From Moniliella sp. 'wahieum' (taxonomy: Eukaryota; Basidiomycota; Moniliellomycetes; Moniliellales; Moniliellaceae), in assembly GCA_003971905.1 (NCBI GenBank), contig RSEE01000025.1, positions 62,001 to 126,000 of the forward strand: a stretch of DNA of 64,000 nucleotides. The letters run 5' to 3'. Shown here piece after piece: positions 12,012 through 24,789 of this stretch (its first letter is position 1; the number at the start of each line of letters is the position of its first letter). The notes under the pieces were generated by a model, which had not been told where the DNA came from, searched no databases, and was given only the letters and a program-made list of their open reading frames with translations. The position numbers were made by a program, and so were the translations under genes.

Positions 12012-14199
12012 TCACAACAGGGCGGGCACAGCGCGGTCGCCGGTGATGCGGACCTTGCGCATAGAGGGGTCGCGGACGACCCAAGGCAGAATGGATGCAA
12101 TCCCGCGCAGCAAGTCGGGGCGAAAGCGGGCGGTGGTGAGGAGAAGGCCGGTGGAGAGACCAAAGAGGGTACGTTCGGTGATCCGAGCCGACAGATGCCG
12201 CCGGTCGTTGAGCCAGCCGGGGCGGAAGGACTCGATGAGAGCAAAGAGCGCACGGGTGCCACGTACAGCGCCATCTCGGCCCGTTTGCGCTTCTCTTCCA
12301 AAAAGACGGACCAGCCACACCCCCACGAACCAAGGATCTCTCCGTACCCATGGTCCCATACGTTGAACGACACATTGGGGAACAGGCGAGGGCACACCTC
12401 GGTGCGCACCATGCACACTAAGAACCATGATCGCAATAAACGTGGCGAGGAACGCGCTGCTGCGTGAGGCCCCCTTGAGCGCACGCCACAGCCCGGCAAA
12501 GGGATGACGGAAAAAAGTGCGCGGGGCAAAGAGGAGACGGGGGCGAGGTGAACGGGAATGTAGATGGCCAAGCTGGCTTTGAATCCACGCAGCCAGCGCA
12601 GACCCGCATCAGCATAACAGTTGGACCCTGTGATGCCGCAATGCACCACTTCGCACGGCACGCCCCCCATCTCCCCTCGCCCGCGAGGACCAGCGGCGCC
12701 AGCCAGGACGTATCCTTCGTCCTGTTCGATGGGAGGAAGTGAATCGAAGTCGATCCCTTCCTTTTCGCATCGCGCGCGGTTTTTCGCCCGCGCCGCGTCA
12801 CGCAGCATCTTGGCCTCTGCTGCCGTTTGGGGCACGCGGGTTGGGTCGCCCCATTCGTATGGATACCCAAGCGACTCGGCCAAGCCCGACATGAGCGCGA
12901 TCGATCCCACTTCCAAGTCATGCTTTTGGCCATACTTCCAATGGTAAGGCTTGCCCGTTCGGTGGCACCGCAATGCCGTTAGGCAGCGCTCGTCCATCGA
13001 AGCCAGATTGGTAATCCTACCAAGCGTCCCGGGTCAGCAACACGGGAAAGACACCCAACGCAACGACAGAGCACATGGGGGTGAACGCACCATTTGTTGT
13101 ACATGGGCGACAAGCGTTGCGGCTCATAAAACCACGAGTACATAATTTCCGCACAACACACAACAAAAAGCCCATCGCGTTGGTCGGAAGCCCAGTGACC
13201 CCGCTCCCAGGGCGCGGCGCAGAGCATTGCGGTGAGCCGGTGCAGCCGCCGGCACGGCCTTGTGTGGCCACAACCGCCGAGCCAGCCATGATGACGGGCA
13301 CAACCCGGGTGGCCGTGTCAATGGCCCGGACTAGGAGGGAGAGGGTAAACTCCAGTGTGGGGCTGGGCACGGGCTTGTCCTCTTCAGGCAGGGCTGGGAT
13401 GAGGCGCTCTCCTGGGCTCCAGCGCCTGTACCTGAAAAGCGCGCTTTCGTGCGGGAGATGTGGCACCTGGATCGCTGGGGAGACGGGGATACTCAAGTTG
13501 GTGAGGCGCGACATAAAGTGCCCCCCCGGAGCAAGAGGCGTGGGGGTTGGAGTTTGCGGAACAAAAGCACGGCGCTGCTGGGGATCGGCCCAGACCTCGC
13601 TCCCTCATCCCTTGGGTTCGACGGGGAACAGGAGCGAGCCCTGAGCCAAGATAGTGCAGGGCTACCACCGCCGAGGCGGTGCAGACACAAACGAGGCCAT
13701 CACGCGCGCACGCTGAGCGTTGGCGCTGACCATGCCAGGCCGGAGCCGGGCCAGAGCCTGGTACAGATAAGCTTCCAGAATGCGCCAAACAAGTACAGTG
13801 AACGCTCCACACAAGGCCAGGCCATGAGGATTGTGTGCGGCCGATAGGATGGCACGAAGGGTGGTGAGGAGGAGCGATGGAGGGCAGTGAGGGCCTCGAA
13901 GATGGTCCGGCGGACAGCCTTGTGGCTGGTGCGGGCCTTGGCGGCAGCGCGCTCAGCCTGCGTATGGTTCTCGGGCACGGATGGAAGCTGCTCTTCTGCG
14001 AGACGACGGCTGATTTGACTAGCACGGCGCATGTGGCTCGGGAAAACTTGACGAGGATCTTGAGGATGGTTGGGATGGCATCGGCGAGAAGGCCGATGAG
14101 GTAGGCGCGCGTGGCGGGGGCAAGCACCGAGGACGACAGGAGCGCCGTGAGAGGAGCCAGGGCTGGGTTCCGCAGGCGGACAGGGGGGCGGGTCGACAT
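12012..14199 (-). CDS. TMEM135-family integral membrane protein
   Basis: Polytopic membrane protein of the TMEM135 family, whose animal members act in mitochondrial/peroxisomal dynamics and lipid handling; the fungal role is unknown. ATG at 14199 (MSTRPPVRLRNPALAPLTAL). Seen: an N-terminal membrane region (APATRAYLIGLLADAIPTIL), IMYSWFYEP, then after intron 13017-13090 (GTGCGT..GGTAG, joining MYNKW to ITNLASMDERCL) a soluble stretch and the family hallmark PCEVVHCGITGSNC...FKASLAIYIPVHL (Cys-rich, about 12670-12550), followed by GSWGCG.VFLEEKRKRAEMALYV (about 12330-12270), like the SILLEKxSRRxELALY segment. It ends PALL at 12012. Frame breaks occur near 13850, 13400, 12500 and 12260. A family call from motifs, not a functional one. 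Confidence 0.65.
13017..13090 (-). other. Intron of the TMEM135-like gene
   Basis: Donor GTGCGT, a CTGAC branch-point-like sequence and acceptor GGTAG. Removal joins NK-W to ITNLASMDE in frame, matching the continuous sequence of fungal relatives as far as I can judge. Confidence 0.7.
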
Positions 14200-14217
14200 G
14201 GCGTTGGGGTTGGCGAT

Positions 14218-14254
14218 GTTGTTGGTGTTGGTGTTGGTGTTGGTGTTGGTGTTG
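14218..14254. repeat. (GTTGGT)n hexanucleotide microsatellite
   Basis: About six GTTGGT units lie just upstream of the TMEM135-like start codon, so probably in its 5' leader. If translation began upstream they would encode Asn-Thr repeats. Confidence 0.85.
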
Positions 14255-14802
14255 GCAGGGGGTGTGGTGCGCCTGAGCGGAGGCTTCCAGCGCAAGCGGC
14301 TTGCTGCTGGCCAGGTGTTCCGGGCCGATGCGCCGGACAGGCAGGTGAACGAGGCGCGCGACAGAAGTTGAGGCTTCAACTTTCAAGCCGGCGCCGATGC
14401 TCGCTGCCCGCTGCTGCCCGCCGGCTGCGACGCCAAGCGGGGCCGGGGGGGCTGCGTGAAAGGGGGGGCTACCTCACCCAGCACACGCAGCACGTGCCGC
14501 GCCAGGAACTCCCCACTGGTGCGTGCCAGATCAGATCACTAGCTACTCACTCGATCAGGCTGCGTGTTGTTCACGCTGCCAGTGGCAATTTTAAACTTTA
14601 AAGCACCCCCAGTCTACCACAGTGCTTCGGGCTGCCAGTCTGCCGGCGAGCACACATCACACATCCATCACATAGTAACAGCAAACAACACGCACGATTA
14701 ATAGTAGGCAAACAACAAAGGGAGTGGGAGGTAGGGAGTGCCACAGTTGCAGACGCTGCCACCACACAGACAGAAGAAGGAGACGTCGCTCTCATCGAGG
14801 TA

Positions 14803-16371
14803 TCATACCGCCCCATAAGATCCGCGGACCGCCTCTTCCTCCTCTTCCTCGTCCTCGCCCGCCTCAATCTGCTTGAGCCGACGAGCGCCCTCGTGTTTGG
14901 TGTATGCCAGCAGCGACAACGCCGTCACCGCTGTGGCGCCCGTAAGCAGCAGGTTGATCGGGATGGGGTTGCCATGGAGCGGCCCGTGAAGCGAACGATC
15001 CAGCACGGCCTGCAGCATGTTGAACACCCCGAAAGCGTCATAATCAATCCGTACAGACGCCCAAACGTGATCGGTCCAAACACCTTGGCAGCCAGCTCGG
15101 TGGTGACCGAGTAATAGAAGGGACGGTACACCACGATCAGTACACCCAGAATGTTGAGCCAAAAGGAACGGAAGCACCCCAAGACACCCGTCAGCACACT
15201 CGCCGTGCACATCACCTCCAGCACCTGGAACGTCGTCAATCGTCCAGAAGCATCCCAATGAACGGGATCGCCACCACCCCTCCCGCCGGAAGCGCGACAT
15301 CAAACAAGCCCCCAATCGTGCTGGCACCCGAGGGCCCCACCAAAAAGAGCTCCTGAGCACTGACGGTCGAGATGAAAAAGTTGATGCGCAGCATGCACAG
15401 ACAGGTCATGACGAGAATGAGCATGAACCAAGGGGAACAGATTTGTTCGCTGGCACTGCGTCCATCCAAGATGCCAAAGATGCCGCCCGTCTTGCGGATC
15501 AGACGCTCGGTCACGTCTTCATGCACATCAGCGAGATAGGAGGCGTCAAGGTTCAAGTTGGATGGAGCGCAGCCAAGCGTCCGCCTTCAGGCACACTGCC
15601 GACAATGCTAAACGCGCTCGTGCCTGCTGCTAGACCACCTTGGTTGCCACCGATGCGACCGAACGTAGACATGTTCTCCTGGTGCTGCTCCAGCAGCTGT
15701 TCGTGTTCGGTCGCCTCGTTGACCGCCTGGGCAATCTCACCCGAAGGCTTTAGCCCCCCGGCGGTGTAACTCTCGTGGGGCATGATGAACAGCTGGCACA
15801 ACAGAATGAAGAGGGGAACAACGAGATAGAGGCGGAAGAAGGTGGAGAGGGAAATGCCCGTGACCGTATGCTGGTAGGCAAGTCGATAAAAGAGAAAGAG
15901 GGCAGAGGACGTGTCAAACGCACCCGTGATGGCGGCAAGAACCTTGCCCGAGTGGTCGGGCTGCGTTGGCCAACTGGAAGGTAGAGATAAAGACAAATGG
16001 ACCGCCGAGCGCAAGAACCGAGTACCCAACCATGAAAGGGTCAACCAACTGTTCGACGGCTGCTCACTCAGTAGTAGAGCGCCAAGGGTGAGGAAAACGA
16101 CCCCGATAAAGCCGCAGGCGCGTGGGCCCTTGTGGTCCAGCACAGCGCCGACAATGAGCGAGACGGCGTTGGTGCTACCGGCAGCGACGGTCCACATAAA
16201 GTTGAGCTGCAGGTCTTGGGCCTGGCAAGGCGCTTTGCCAGGTTGGCATAGCTCCGAGTACACACCCTCGGCGATAAAGACGGGCTTGATGGCCGCAAAG
16301 CCAAAGCAAACGCCGGCGGAGAGGAGGCACCAGGTAGTGGCGCAGGCAATCTGCACCCACGGATTGACCAT
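14803..16371 (-). CDS. MFS transporter of the Fmp42 / SLC43-like group
   Basis: Polytopic membrane transporter resembling yeast Fmp42 (YMR221C) and animal SLC43 amino-acid carriers; substrate not assignable. ATG at 16371 (MVNPWVQIACATTWCLLSAG). The first helices are followed by a short loop with two cysteines (ELCQPGKAPCQAQD), LNFMWTVAAGSTNAVSLIVGAVLDHKGPRACG (MFS loop 2-3 region), LFYRLAYQH, a central acidic loop, FFISTVSAQELFL, ALPAGGVVAIPFIGMLLDD, RPFYYSVTTELAAKVFG and a last helix LLLTGATAVTALSLL before an acidic tail ending RGSYGAV. Frame breaks lie near 15950, 15555, 15240 and 15040, each a likely 1-nt indel; the second could also be a small intron. Length of about 520 residues fits the family. 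Confidence 0.72.
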
Positions 16372-17944
16372 CTTGGGAAAACGCAGCGGTGGAAGCGGGA
16401 GGGAAGAGGGGCGGGGATAGTTAATGGAGGCCTGGTTCAGAGTTCAGACAGGCCGTTGATACCCAACGGGATGGGAGCGGATCGGCTGGATGTGTCGAGG
16501 CGGGTCAGAGCCGTGCAGAACGTTGATTTGGGCAGGCACTCTGGCATTGGTCCAGGCCCTGCACATCGCCGGCCAGACTGGGGACTGAGGCGCTGGCCTG
16601 ACGCCTGACGAGTAACTGCCCGACTCCACCCCGCTAGACGGTTATCAATTCATCATTGGCGGCCAGTGCCAACTTGCAGCCTTAATTTGTTGCACACTGG
16701 ATCACTCGATCAGTGTCCTGAAGCTGCTGTTCGTGACGTAACCAGCTCCCCCGCCCAAACGCCTGGGTCAGCTAGCCCGGCCAGCGCTGTTCCGCAGTGG
16801 GCCGAAGCACTATGCGGAGGTAAGGTTCCAATCAGTCGGAGCAGGCGGGGGTATGGAAGCTAGGGTTGCTTATCAGTATCCGCACGGCGAAAGCACGCAT
16901 ATGGTCCTCGTGGGAGGAGGGTGCGGGTAGGGCCTGGGAGAGATGGAATGTGAATCTAGCACTTGCAACATACAGCCAGACTAGTTTCTAAGCAGAGTGC
17001 CTCAAGCCAAGTCGACAAGATGTGAAAGTTTTTAACGACGCTTCCAGAATAGCACCAGGATGCGATGACCTAGCAGGACTCGTCCTCTGTAACCCATCTA
17101 AAAGGCTCTGCTGGGCCGGCTGGGATGGCAACGCAGGCTTCAGTCCTTCCGGCTCCTCCCTGGGCTACGACACCCTAGCTATTGGATGTTGGGTACTATG
17201 ACTAGATGACTACACTGAGAGAATAGGACTTGAAGCGTGAAGCTGGAAGGGAAACGGCATCCTGCCATCACTACCTTCACTCGAGCAAAGTCTGGCTACA
17301 CTGCCACTACGCCATACATACACCCCACCCCAGTCCCTCCCCCGCCCTACTGGGCCAACCAGCGACAACTAAGTACTAATGACAATGGCAACTTGTAAGC
17401 AGTACCCTGCAGTCCTCGGCCTCAGCGCTGAGTTGAGCCTGAGGCCTCCTCGAAGCTCGATTCCATATTCAATTGATCATCGATCTCGATCATTGATCAT
17501 CCAGGCACCTCACCAATTGCGCGACACTGCCCGGTTGCATCATGCCGATCCTGCTGGTGTGGCGATAGCCAGCTCCCAGTCTTTGTCGGGAGTTGTTGCG
17601 ACGAACACGTTGGACGTTTTGAATGGGTTGGCCGAGGGCGGGAAACGGGAACGGTGATTGGTGGGTGATACCTGGTGCCAGAGCGGCCAATGAAAAATCG
17701 AGAGCAGGGGACGGGGTGCAAGCCGCGGCCGGCACGGCGCAAGCCAGCGACAGAGCAGGGAAGCGAGGAGAATGGCAGGCCAGGATGCCACAGCGACGGC
17801 GAGGAGGGCTAGTGGCTACCGATGCCACTGCCCCCGTGCGTCCCCTCTGCCTTCCCCCTCCGGGCCCGGCCGCAAGCGCATCATTTCTGCCCCGAGCGCC
17901 CCGTTTCTGAGCCAACAGCCGCGCGCTCAACCAGGAAGCGCGCG
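16372..17944. other. Gene-poor interval between transporter and histone H3
   Basis: No gene is supported. 17418-17510 is rich in short palindromes: CCTCAGCGCTGAGTTGAG, GCCTGAGGCCTC, and GATCATCGATC/TTGATCATC copies. The last 300 nt should contain histone H3 promoter elements. Confidence 0.4.
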
Positions 17945-17951
17945 TATAAAT
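17945..17951 (+). promoter_or_regulatory. TATA box of histone H3
   Basis: TATAAAT about 250 nt upstream of the H3 ATG. The distance is large because the leader appears to contain an intron (GTGAGT at 18025, acceptor ATCAG at 18196, immediately before C-ATGG). Confidence 0.6.
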
Positions 17952-18024
17952 ACCCCCGTCCCCCGCCGCCCTCGGCCCGCCCTTTTTCCCCCTCCCCACC
18001 GCCGTCGGTACTCTTATCCAAAGT

Positions 18025-18608
<584 letters not shown>

Positions 18609-19617
18609 GCGCTCTCCTTTTCCCTCTCCCCTTCCGTTTGACTTCGTTGGCGCGGCTTTGGGCCGCTGGTTCCTGTACTCCTAGGCGATCTGATTTTCTA
18701 TGACTCGTTTTGACTCGGTTGGCTTGGCGTCGCGCACGGCGGGGCGAACGCTGAAATCGATCCTAGCTAGTTGCCACCATACAGCAAACGAAGTAGTGCG
18801 CCCACTGGGGCGCAACGAGAAAGGCTCAGCTGAGCGTGTGCGCTGGCATAGACCACGGCATGTGCTCTGTCTCTCGTGGTGAGGAAGGCGCTCGCATGAG
18901 CTCAGTGCAGTGTTTGAGTGGCCGCGTGCGGGTGACCTCCGGGCAATAGGGTTGGGGTTTGGAATTGGATATGATCACAGTGATCGGGACCGCGTGGGCG
19001 ATCACGCGTTTGCACGTGATCGCGTTTTCAAATGTTACGTGAAACTGAGGGCGCTGATGCGCATACCGTAGCCTACCATAGTTCAACTTGGAATGGACAG
19101 ACTGGAACGACATTTCTCATGTTTCCAAGCGCGACATCTGTGCTGGCAAAACGACCCGTCGATCGTCAAGCTGCGCGAACCGTCGAAGGCAGCTGCCCAA
19201 GCGACTTGGCTTGCATCGTCCGAAGCGAGTCGGAAGGGAGGGGGGGCAGCCCTTGCTATGTTGTCCCACAAAGCACAGTTCGCTGCGAGCCAGTTGTGCT
19301 CGGCGTCTCGTTGCGCCCTACTGATGGTCAGTTGGAAGTATAATACATCCCACCTACACAATGTGAATAGAAGTGACCTGGTCCGCCAAGTACTTTGTGC
19401 GGCCATCTAAACATGGCTGCGGGGGCAGTTTATAAGCGCAACTGAAGAACAAGTTCAAATCGTCCTGGCTTCCCTGAGCGCCCTGAGCGTCCTGAGGCCG
19501 TCACACACCACCTCGAGCGGCTCTGGCTCCGACTCGATCGTCAAAAAGGTTGCATCTGCTGCGGCGGATAGCTTCAATGATCCTTCATGTTCTTCCGTGT
19601 GCCTTCCAAGGTGTTGG
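18609..19617. other. Intergenic interval downstream of H3
   Basis: No supported gene. It contains short repeats such as TGATCACAGTGATCGGGACC and CCCTGAGCGCCCTGAGCGTCCTGAGG near 19475-19500. Confidence 0.4.
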
Positions 19618-20394
19618 TTACATCACTGCATTGGGACCGTGGGTTTCATCGGTGGAGATACCAGTAGGTGGATGCGTTGTATAGTAGACGGATGGAATCA
19701 AGTCGAGGACATTGTTCGGCTCCATAGAGGGGGGCAGCCCCGCCGATACTGCGATCCCGGCGCGATGGTTGCGGTTGCTCAGGTTGATCAACTGCAGCAG
19801 CTGACCATGGAAGTTCTGGCCCAGGGGACAACCTTGCACGTAGGGGAGGCAGTCTGTCCACCACCCACACAGACCCATGTACAAGTACTTTGCGCCGACG
19901 TTCTTGAGGCGGTGGGCAGCACTGCTCCTACGATGTAAAATCTCCGGAAGAATCATTTGCGCTGGCCGTCCTCATTCGCCTCCTAGCCAGCAAGGGAGAC
20001 TGGGAAATTACCAATGGTACTCGTTCTGTGGGTTGGGAGCCAGCGTCCTCGAAAGCTCAAGCGTTCAGACAGGGTCACCATCAATGACATTGGGGTCTCG
20101 TACCTCAACCAAGCACTGTTCCTTTTGGCGGTGCCAAGGGTTCGGGCTATACGACTATCGATTTCGAGAATCGAGAGGCTTGCAGGGCGTGACTTCGTCC
20201 AACATGCCTTCACTCTCGGCTGTTTTTGCCATCACGTCCACCCCCCCCCCGCTCGTGACTATAAACTTGCTAAGAGCCAAAGCTTTACCTTTGACCTCCT
20301 CTAGCTTGCTCATGGTACCGGTCTCGATCCCCCCAAGGCCTGCAGGATTTGGATAAGAGGTCATGTAGCGGAGAGGGTTTCTGCTGCCTGGCAA
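19618..20394 (-). CDS. Possible unrecognised or degenerate gene
   Basis: Three adjoining minus-strand frames look protein-like but match nothing I can name. 20394-20155 carries PNPAGLGGIETGTMSKLEEV and SEGMLDEVTPCKPLDSR. 20213-19983 carries YETPMSLMVTLSERLSFRG. 19956-19618 carries KYLYMGLCGWWTDC then C-P-L-G, faintly like the extracellular Cys loop of Sur7/PalI-type fungal membrane proteins. If real, the gene needs two or more frame repairs or introns. No clear start, membrane helices or domain are visible. Confidence 0.25.
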
Positions 20395-20589
20395 TCATCC
20401 GATCACATGTCTGTGGCGTGGGCCTTCTGTGTCGAGCCGTTCATAAGCTACATAGCAAGACAGATAGGAAAGCCAGCTTCCCTACCGGACAACTCGAGCC
20501 TGCACCAAAAAAGCTGGCCAGCAATGGGATGGATGGGTCCAAGTTTAGTTCCTACCGAGTCATGCACATCGCGGTTTCATCCGGACGCG

Positions 20590-21084
20590 CTACGCGCGTG
20601 GGGCCACCTTGGGCTCCCATGGTTGATGTGTCCGCTGGGTTGGGTAGGGCTTGTAGGCACCCCGGGTGCCGGTCAGGTTCTCCACCACGTCCACCTACCA
20701 GCGACCAGCGCACGGACGAGTCAGCTTATCCGGGTACACGCACGGGAACCGAAACAGCGCGAAAAGGAGCAGACACGTACGGGCTGCCATGGTGCTTGCT
20801 AGCCTGTAAGCACAGATTGGGTGGGGGGCATGGGTGATGTGGGCAGCCAAGATGCAGTCGGGGTCGATCTGGGAGACGTTGCGGGTGAAGCCTTGGGAGT
20901 ACTCGATCCACCGGTCGCGGTAGCCCGGGTGGTCCCGGTTGGAGGTGTTCTCAAAGTACCGGTTTCCGTTCCGGTCGGTGCCCACCAGCGTCCCGACAGC
21001 AATCGTGTCGTGGAAGACGAGTTCGCGGAGAGACTGCCTCCACCCGAGGGTGTACACGCGTTGTGCGATGCGGAAGAGGGACAT
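20590..21084 (-). CDS. NADH:ubiquinone oxidoreductase accessory subunit NDUFA12 (B17.2)
   Basis: Accessory subunit of mitochondrial complex I, matrix side. ATG at 21084 gives MSLFRIAQRVYTLGWRQSL, then the family core GTLVGTDRNGNRYFEN and RDRWIEYSQGF, SQIDPD followed after a 1-nt break by a tryptophan-containing stretch ending PPT. After intron 20695-20780 (GTACGT..GGTAG) comes the C-terminal signature NLTGTRGAYKPYPTQRTHQPWEPKV, ending PRA-stop at 20590. Its start lies 433 nt from the CDC45 start, so the two genes are divergently transcribed from a shared promoter region. One frame break sits around 20850. The identity is supported at both ends of the protein. Confidence 0.88.
20695..20780 (-). 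other. Intron of NDUFA12
   Basis: 86 nt, donor GTACGT, branch-like CTGAC, acceptor GGTAG. It separates the frame-broken PPT region from the conserved NLTGT C-terminal block. Confidence 0.7.
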
Positions 21085-21517
21085 GGCTGGGGGGTGGTGT
21101 GGGCGGGGCAGGCGCGGGAGCAGGAGCAGGCTGGCCTCAGCCTGGGGCCTGCAGCTCAGAGCGCCTCGAGCCAGTGCCCAGTACCCGTGGGGGGCAGGGG
21201 GGAGCGCGGGGGCAGAAATTAGTAATGGGGCTTACGTATGCCCTGGGCGTATTTTGGGGGCAGCAGCGACGCAGCTGATCCCACCTGGGCTCGAACCACC
21301 GACTTTTCGACGGCCTCCGACCTCCCGACGCAGCGCGCGACAGGAGGCGGCTGGGCTGGGCGCTGCAATTTCAAAGCGCGCGCGGCGTGGCCTGGAACGC
21401 GTCGCGCCGAGCAGCGTGGAGCGTGAAGCGTGAAGAGGCCCAGCACGAGTGGATGCGCACACCAGCAGGATCCGCGCCAGTCCTCCTCCACCGCTTCCTC
21501 CCTCCCTACCCCCCCCC

Positions 21518-24253
21518 ATGGTGCTCGTCTACCCCCCCCAGCCCGCCTCGTCCGAGCGCAGAACCGCCCCGCCCGGCCCCGACTTCGCCACCGCCTACCG
21601 CGCCATTGTCCGTGCCGCGCGCGGCGCCAAACTCATCGGCCTCCGCCGCGCGCCCGACGCCCTCCCCGCCGCCCACGAAGGCGACGCCTGGCTTGACCCC
21701 GCTGCCGCCCGTCTCGGCGCTGCGGCTACCGCCGTTCTCCTATTGGTTGCTGCCGACGTCGACGCGCTCGCTGGCGCCCGCGCTCTGGCACGTCTCCTCA
21801 CCGACGACGATGTGCCGTACCGGATTGTGCCTGTGGAAGGGTACGCCAGCTTACAGCAGGTCCTCGAGCAGCATGTTGCCACCAACACTCGCTCCGCACC
21901 GTCGTCTTCCTCAACCTCGGATCCGTCCTCTCCCTCTCCACCTACTTCCGTACCTCGCACGCCCACTCGCAGGCTGACGCCCGCTCCACCCTCAGCGACG
22001 ACGAGGAGGAAGAAACGCGCTTGCCCCTGCCCCCGCTCTGTACGGTCCATGTGATCGACAGCCATCGCCCATGGAACTTGGACAGTCTCTTTGCCACGTC
22101 TGACATCATGGACCGCATCTGCATCTGGGACGATGGCGGCGTGGCCGACCTGTCGAGCGAGATGGAGGCCTACGACCAACTCGAGTTTGATGATGGCCAA
22201 GCGTCCGATTCGGAGGAAGATTCCGACGCTGCTCCTTCCGACTATGGCAGCGACGTTGATCCCGAGGACCGCCCCCGCAAAAAGACCCTCATTGGACCGG
22301 ATGGTCTGCCCTTTCACCAAGCCAAGCCAAGCCAAAACGCTTAACCGATCACGCACGCGCCGTTTACCAAAACGTGCTCACCCGGTACTACGAACGGGTA
22401 CCACCATGGGGCGCAGCGTGGCCGCTATGCTCTGGATGCTGGCTGAGGCGCTGGGCCGTGTAGACAACGAGATCTTATGGTATGCCCCTGCACCTCCCCC
22501 CCCCCCTCTTGCCTCCCCGCATCGCTTTTTGTCTTACATTGTCAACTGACCGAACCCTCCCCTTTGTCCCCTGCCTCAGGCTCGCCGTTCTAGGTGTAAC
22601 ATCGCAGTACACAAGTGGGCAGATTGGGTCAGCGTTCTACGCTGAGCAAGCCGATGAGTTGGCAGAGGGGGTGATTGCTCGCAACCCCGACCCCGATCGT
22701 GGCGGCGGCGGGGACGTGATGCAAGGGGACCAAGATGAGGAGGAAGGCGATGGAGACGATGGAGCCAGTGTGATCAGTCGCTCCACCACCAAATCCAAAG
22801 CTCCCAAGTCGCTCTTGGATGCATCCCGCACTCTTGGTGCCGACAGCCGCGCCATTCGCGTCGTCAATGCCGAACTTCGGTTTGTTCTGTACCGCCACTG
22901 GTCGCTGGAGGAAAGCATGCTCCACACTGGCTTTGTCGCCTCCAAACTTTCCCTCTGGCGCGATGCTGGCCGAGCCCAACTGCGTGGGTTGTTGGCCAAG
23001 ATGGGGTTCAGCTTGACGGCGTGTCGGCAGCCGCACGCGTACATGGACCTGGACTTGCGCAAAGCTCTCATCCCGCGCATCAAGACGATCGCTCGAGAAT
23101 ATGGCCTGGGCGACTCGACCTTCCGCTCCTTTGCCCGCCAACGGGGCTTTCGAGCCCCAGAACTCTCCGCGGCCGATGCGGTCGAAGGCGCTGCGCGCTG
23201 CTGCACGCCGCGACCGGCGTACAGGTTACCGTCGATGCGCCTGGACTTGCCTTTTCCGCTCCGCCCGCTGCTCAGGGCTGGCGAGCGGCCTCGGCCGCGG
23301 CCGGCGGGACGTACACATCAGATTGGTTTGCGTCCAAACGGGCCTGGCGTCTGCCTGGCTCGGGAGTGCTCCCCTCGGGTCCCCCAGGCACTGCTTCGAC
23401 TGGGACGGATGAGTTGGACCCGAATCAAGGATCAATCCAAGTAGATGAGCGTCGCAAAGACGCTTGGGTGCGCAATTTTTTCGCTGCCTACAGTGCATTG
23501 GATGCGACGCGGCCGCAAAGGTAGGTTTGCTTTTTCTCTCTCTCCCTCTCTCGTTTCGGAACGCGCGACCCAGTACAAATGACTGACCTGATTGTACCCT
23601 ACGCCTTGTCCTGTGCAGTTTGGATCTGCTGCAATCGTCGCTGGTCTTGGCGCAAGCGCTTCACCGCGCGGTGCTCAGTACGGGGATTGCCTTGGTAGAG
23701 AAGCACGCGATCAAGGCGCTGCGCAACTTTCGGCTGGTCGTACTCAAGGATGGTCCGGACCTTGCCTTGTTTGCTCAACCGGCCATGCTGGCCCGCCTGG
23801 CGCATTGGCTGGTAGATGCGCTGCGCGACTCGATTGCCGACATGGAACGGCGCCATGCGCACCACAAGGCGGTCCAGGCAGCGCAACGCCAGCGCAACCG
23901 CAAGCGGCCCCGCACCCAGCCCGCCTCTTCTTCCGACCCCACAGGCGAGGAAGACGCGCAGGAGCAAGAGGCCGCGCAGGAGGCGCGGGACCATGCGGAG
24001 CGGCTGAGTGCCCGGCGTGGAATCGCGTTTGTGGTGGCAGCACTGGATGTGGCACGGCAAGTGTACGTCGTGGTCGGTCTGGCTGGCGGGTCGCAAGTGG
24101 GCGCCGTCAAGCCAACCGGTTTGGACTGGCGTTCCAGTCGGCGGCGTTGGAAGCTGGGGTAGAGTCGGTCCATGACCGCTTCGATACCCACCTGGTCGAC
24201 GTGCCGGCGGAACAACTCATGCCCTTTATCGAGGCCTCCACTTGCGCGTTTAG
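21518..24253 (+). CDS. CDC45: DNA replication initiation factor CDC45
   Basis: Subunit of the CMG helicase (Cdc45-MCM-GINS) at replication forks. ATG at 21518 (MVLVYPPQ). N-terminal DHH-like part: LLLVAADVDALAGARALARLL and PYRIVPVEGYASLQQVL; after a break, RTVVFLNLGSVL and VIDSHRPWNLDSLF; then a Ser/Asp/Glu-rich acidic loop. C-terminal part: RFVLYRHWSLEESMLHTGFV, LLAKMGFSLTACRQPHAYMDLDL, FRSFARQRGFRAPELSAADAV and FGLAFQSAALEAGV. Two introns: 22480-22579 (GTATGC..CTCAG, joining EILW to LAVLGVT) and 23521-23618 (GTAGGT..GCAG, joining PQ-S to LDLLQSS). Frame breaks near 21895, 22330, 23200 and 24115. The stop at 24253 (FIEALHLRV) assumes one last 1-nt repair; otherwise the frame runs to about 24320. 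Confidence 0.92.
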
Positions 24254-24789
24254 TCGTTTACTCCCCCCCCCCTCCCCCCCCCCGCGCGCGCCCCGCTTCC
24301 TCCCCTTTGCAACAGTCTGAGAAAGATGCATTTACATGAAAGATCCCCCGTCCCTTTTTGGTTTCTGTAGCCCAGAGGGAAGTGGGCCAAGCAGGTCTCG
24401 GTCCCTGCCTGCTGGCCCCATGTTGATTGGCCACAAGCATGGCCAGAGGGGCCTGTGCACCTTCTGGAACGCTCCAACATATACTAGTCCACACGCGTTC
24501 CCCCCACACTCTCTTCAACTCCCCCGTCTTCCATGCCTCCCCTTGTGCTCCTCTTGGAACAGCACCGCCCTATCTCTTGAAGGACCAGTTTAGAGGGCTT
24601 GCATTCGGATTCAATTCAAGCCTTCCCGCTTGGGCCGTACTGCCTGAATCAGGACACCAGCAGAACGCCTACGGCCCTTTCTATAAGCTGTTCGAAGGTC
24701 CCCATGCAGCATCTATCCATACGAGCAGGTTGGATTTGAGGCCATATTGAATTGAATGCATGGCACCTAGAGCAGGAGCAAGCCACCAT
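24254..24789. other. Convergent intergenic region CDC45 / PrpD
   Basis: No gene seen. It starts with a C-rich tract (24262-24290) that may be the 3' end of the CDC45 transcript. Confidence 0.4.

Noticed and set aside
21260-21400. tRNA-like minus-strand sequence with a perfect B box (GGTTCGAGCCC)
   Set aside because: T stem pairs only three of five bases, no A box or matching 5' acceptor could be found. It is at best a relic.
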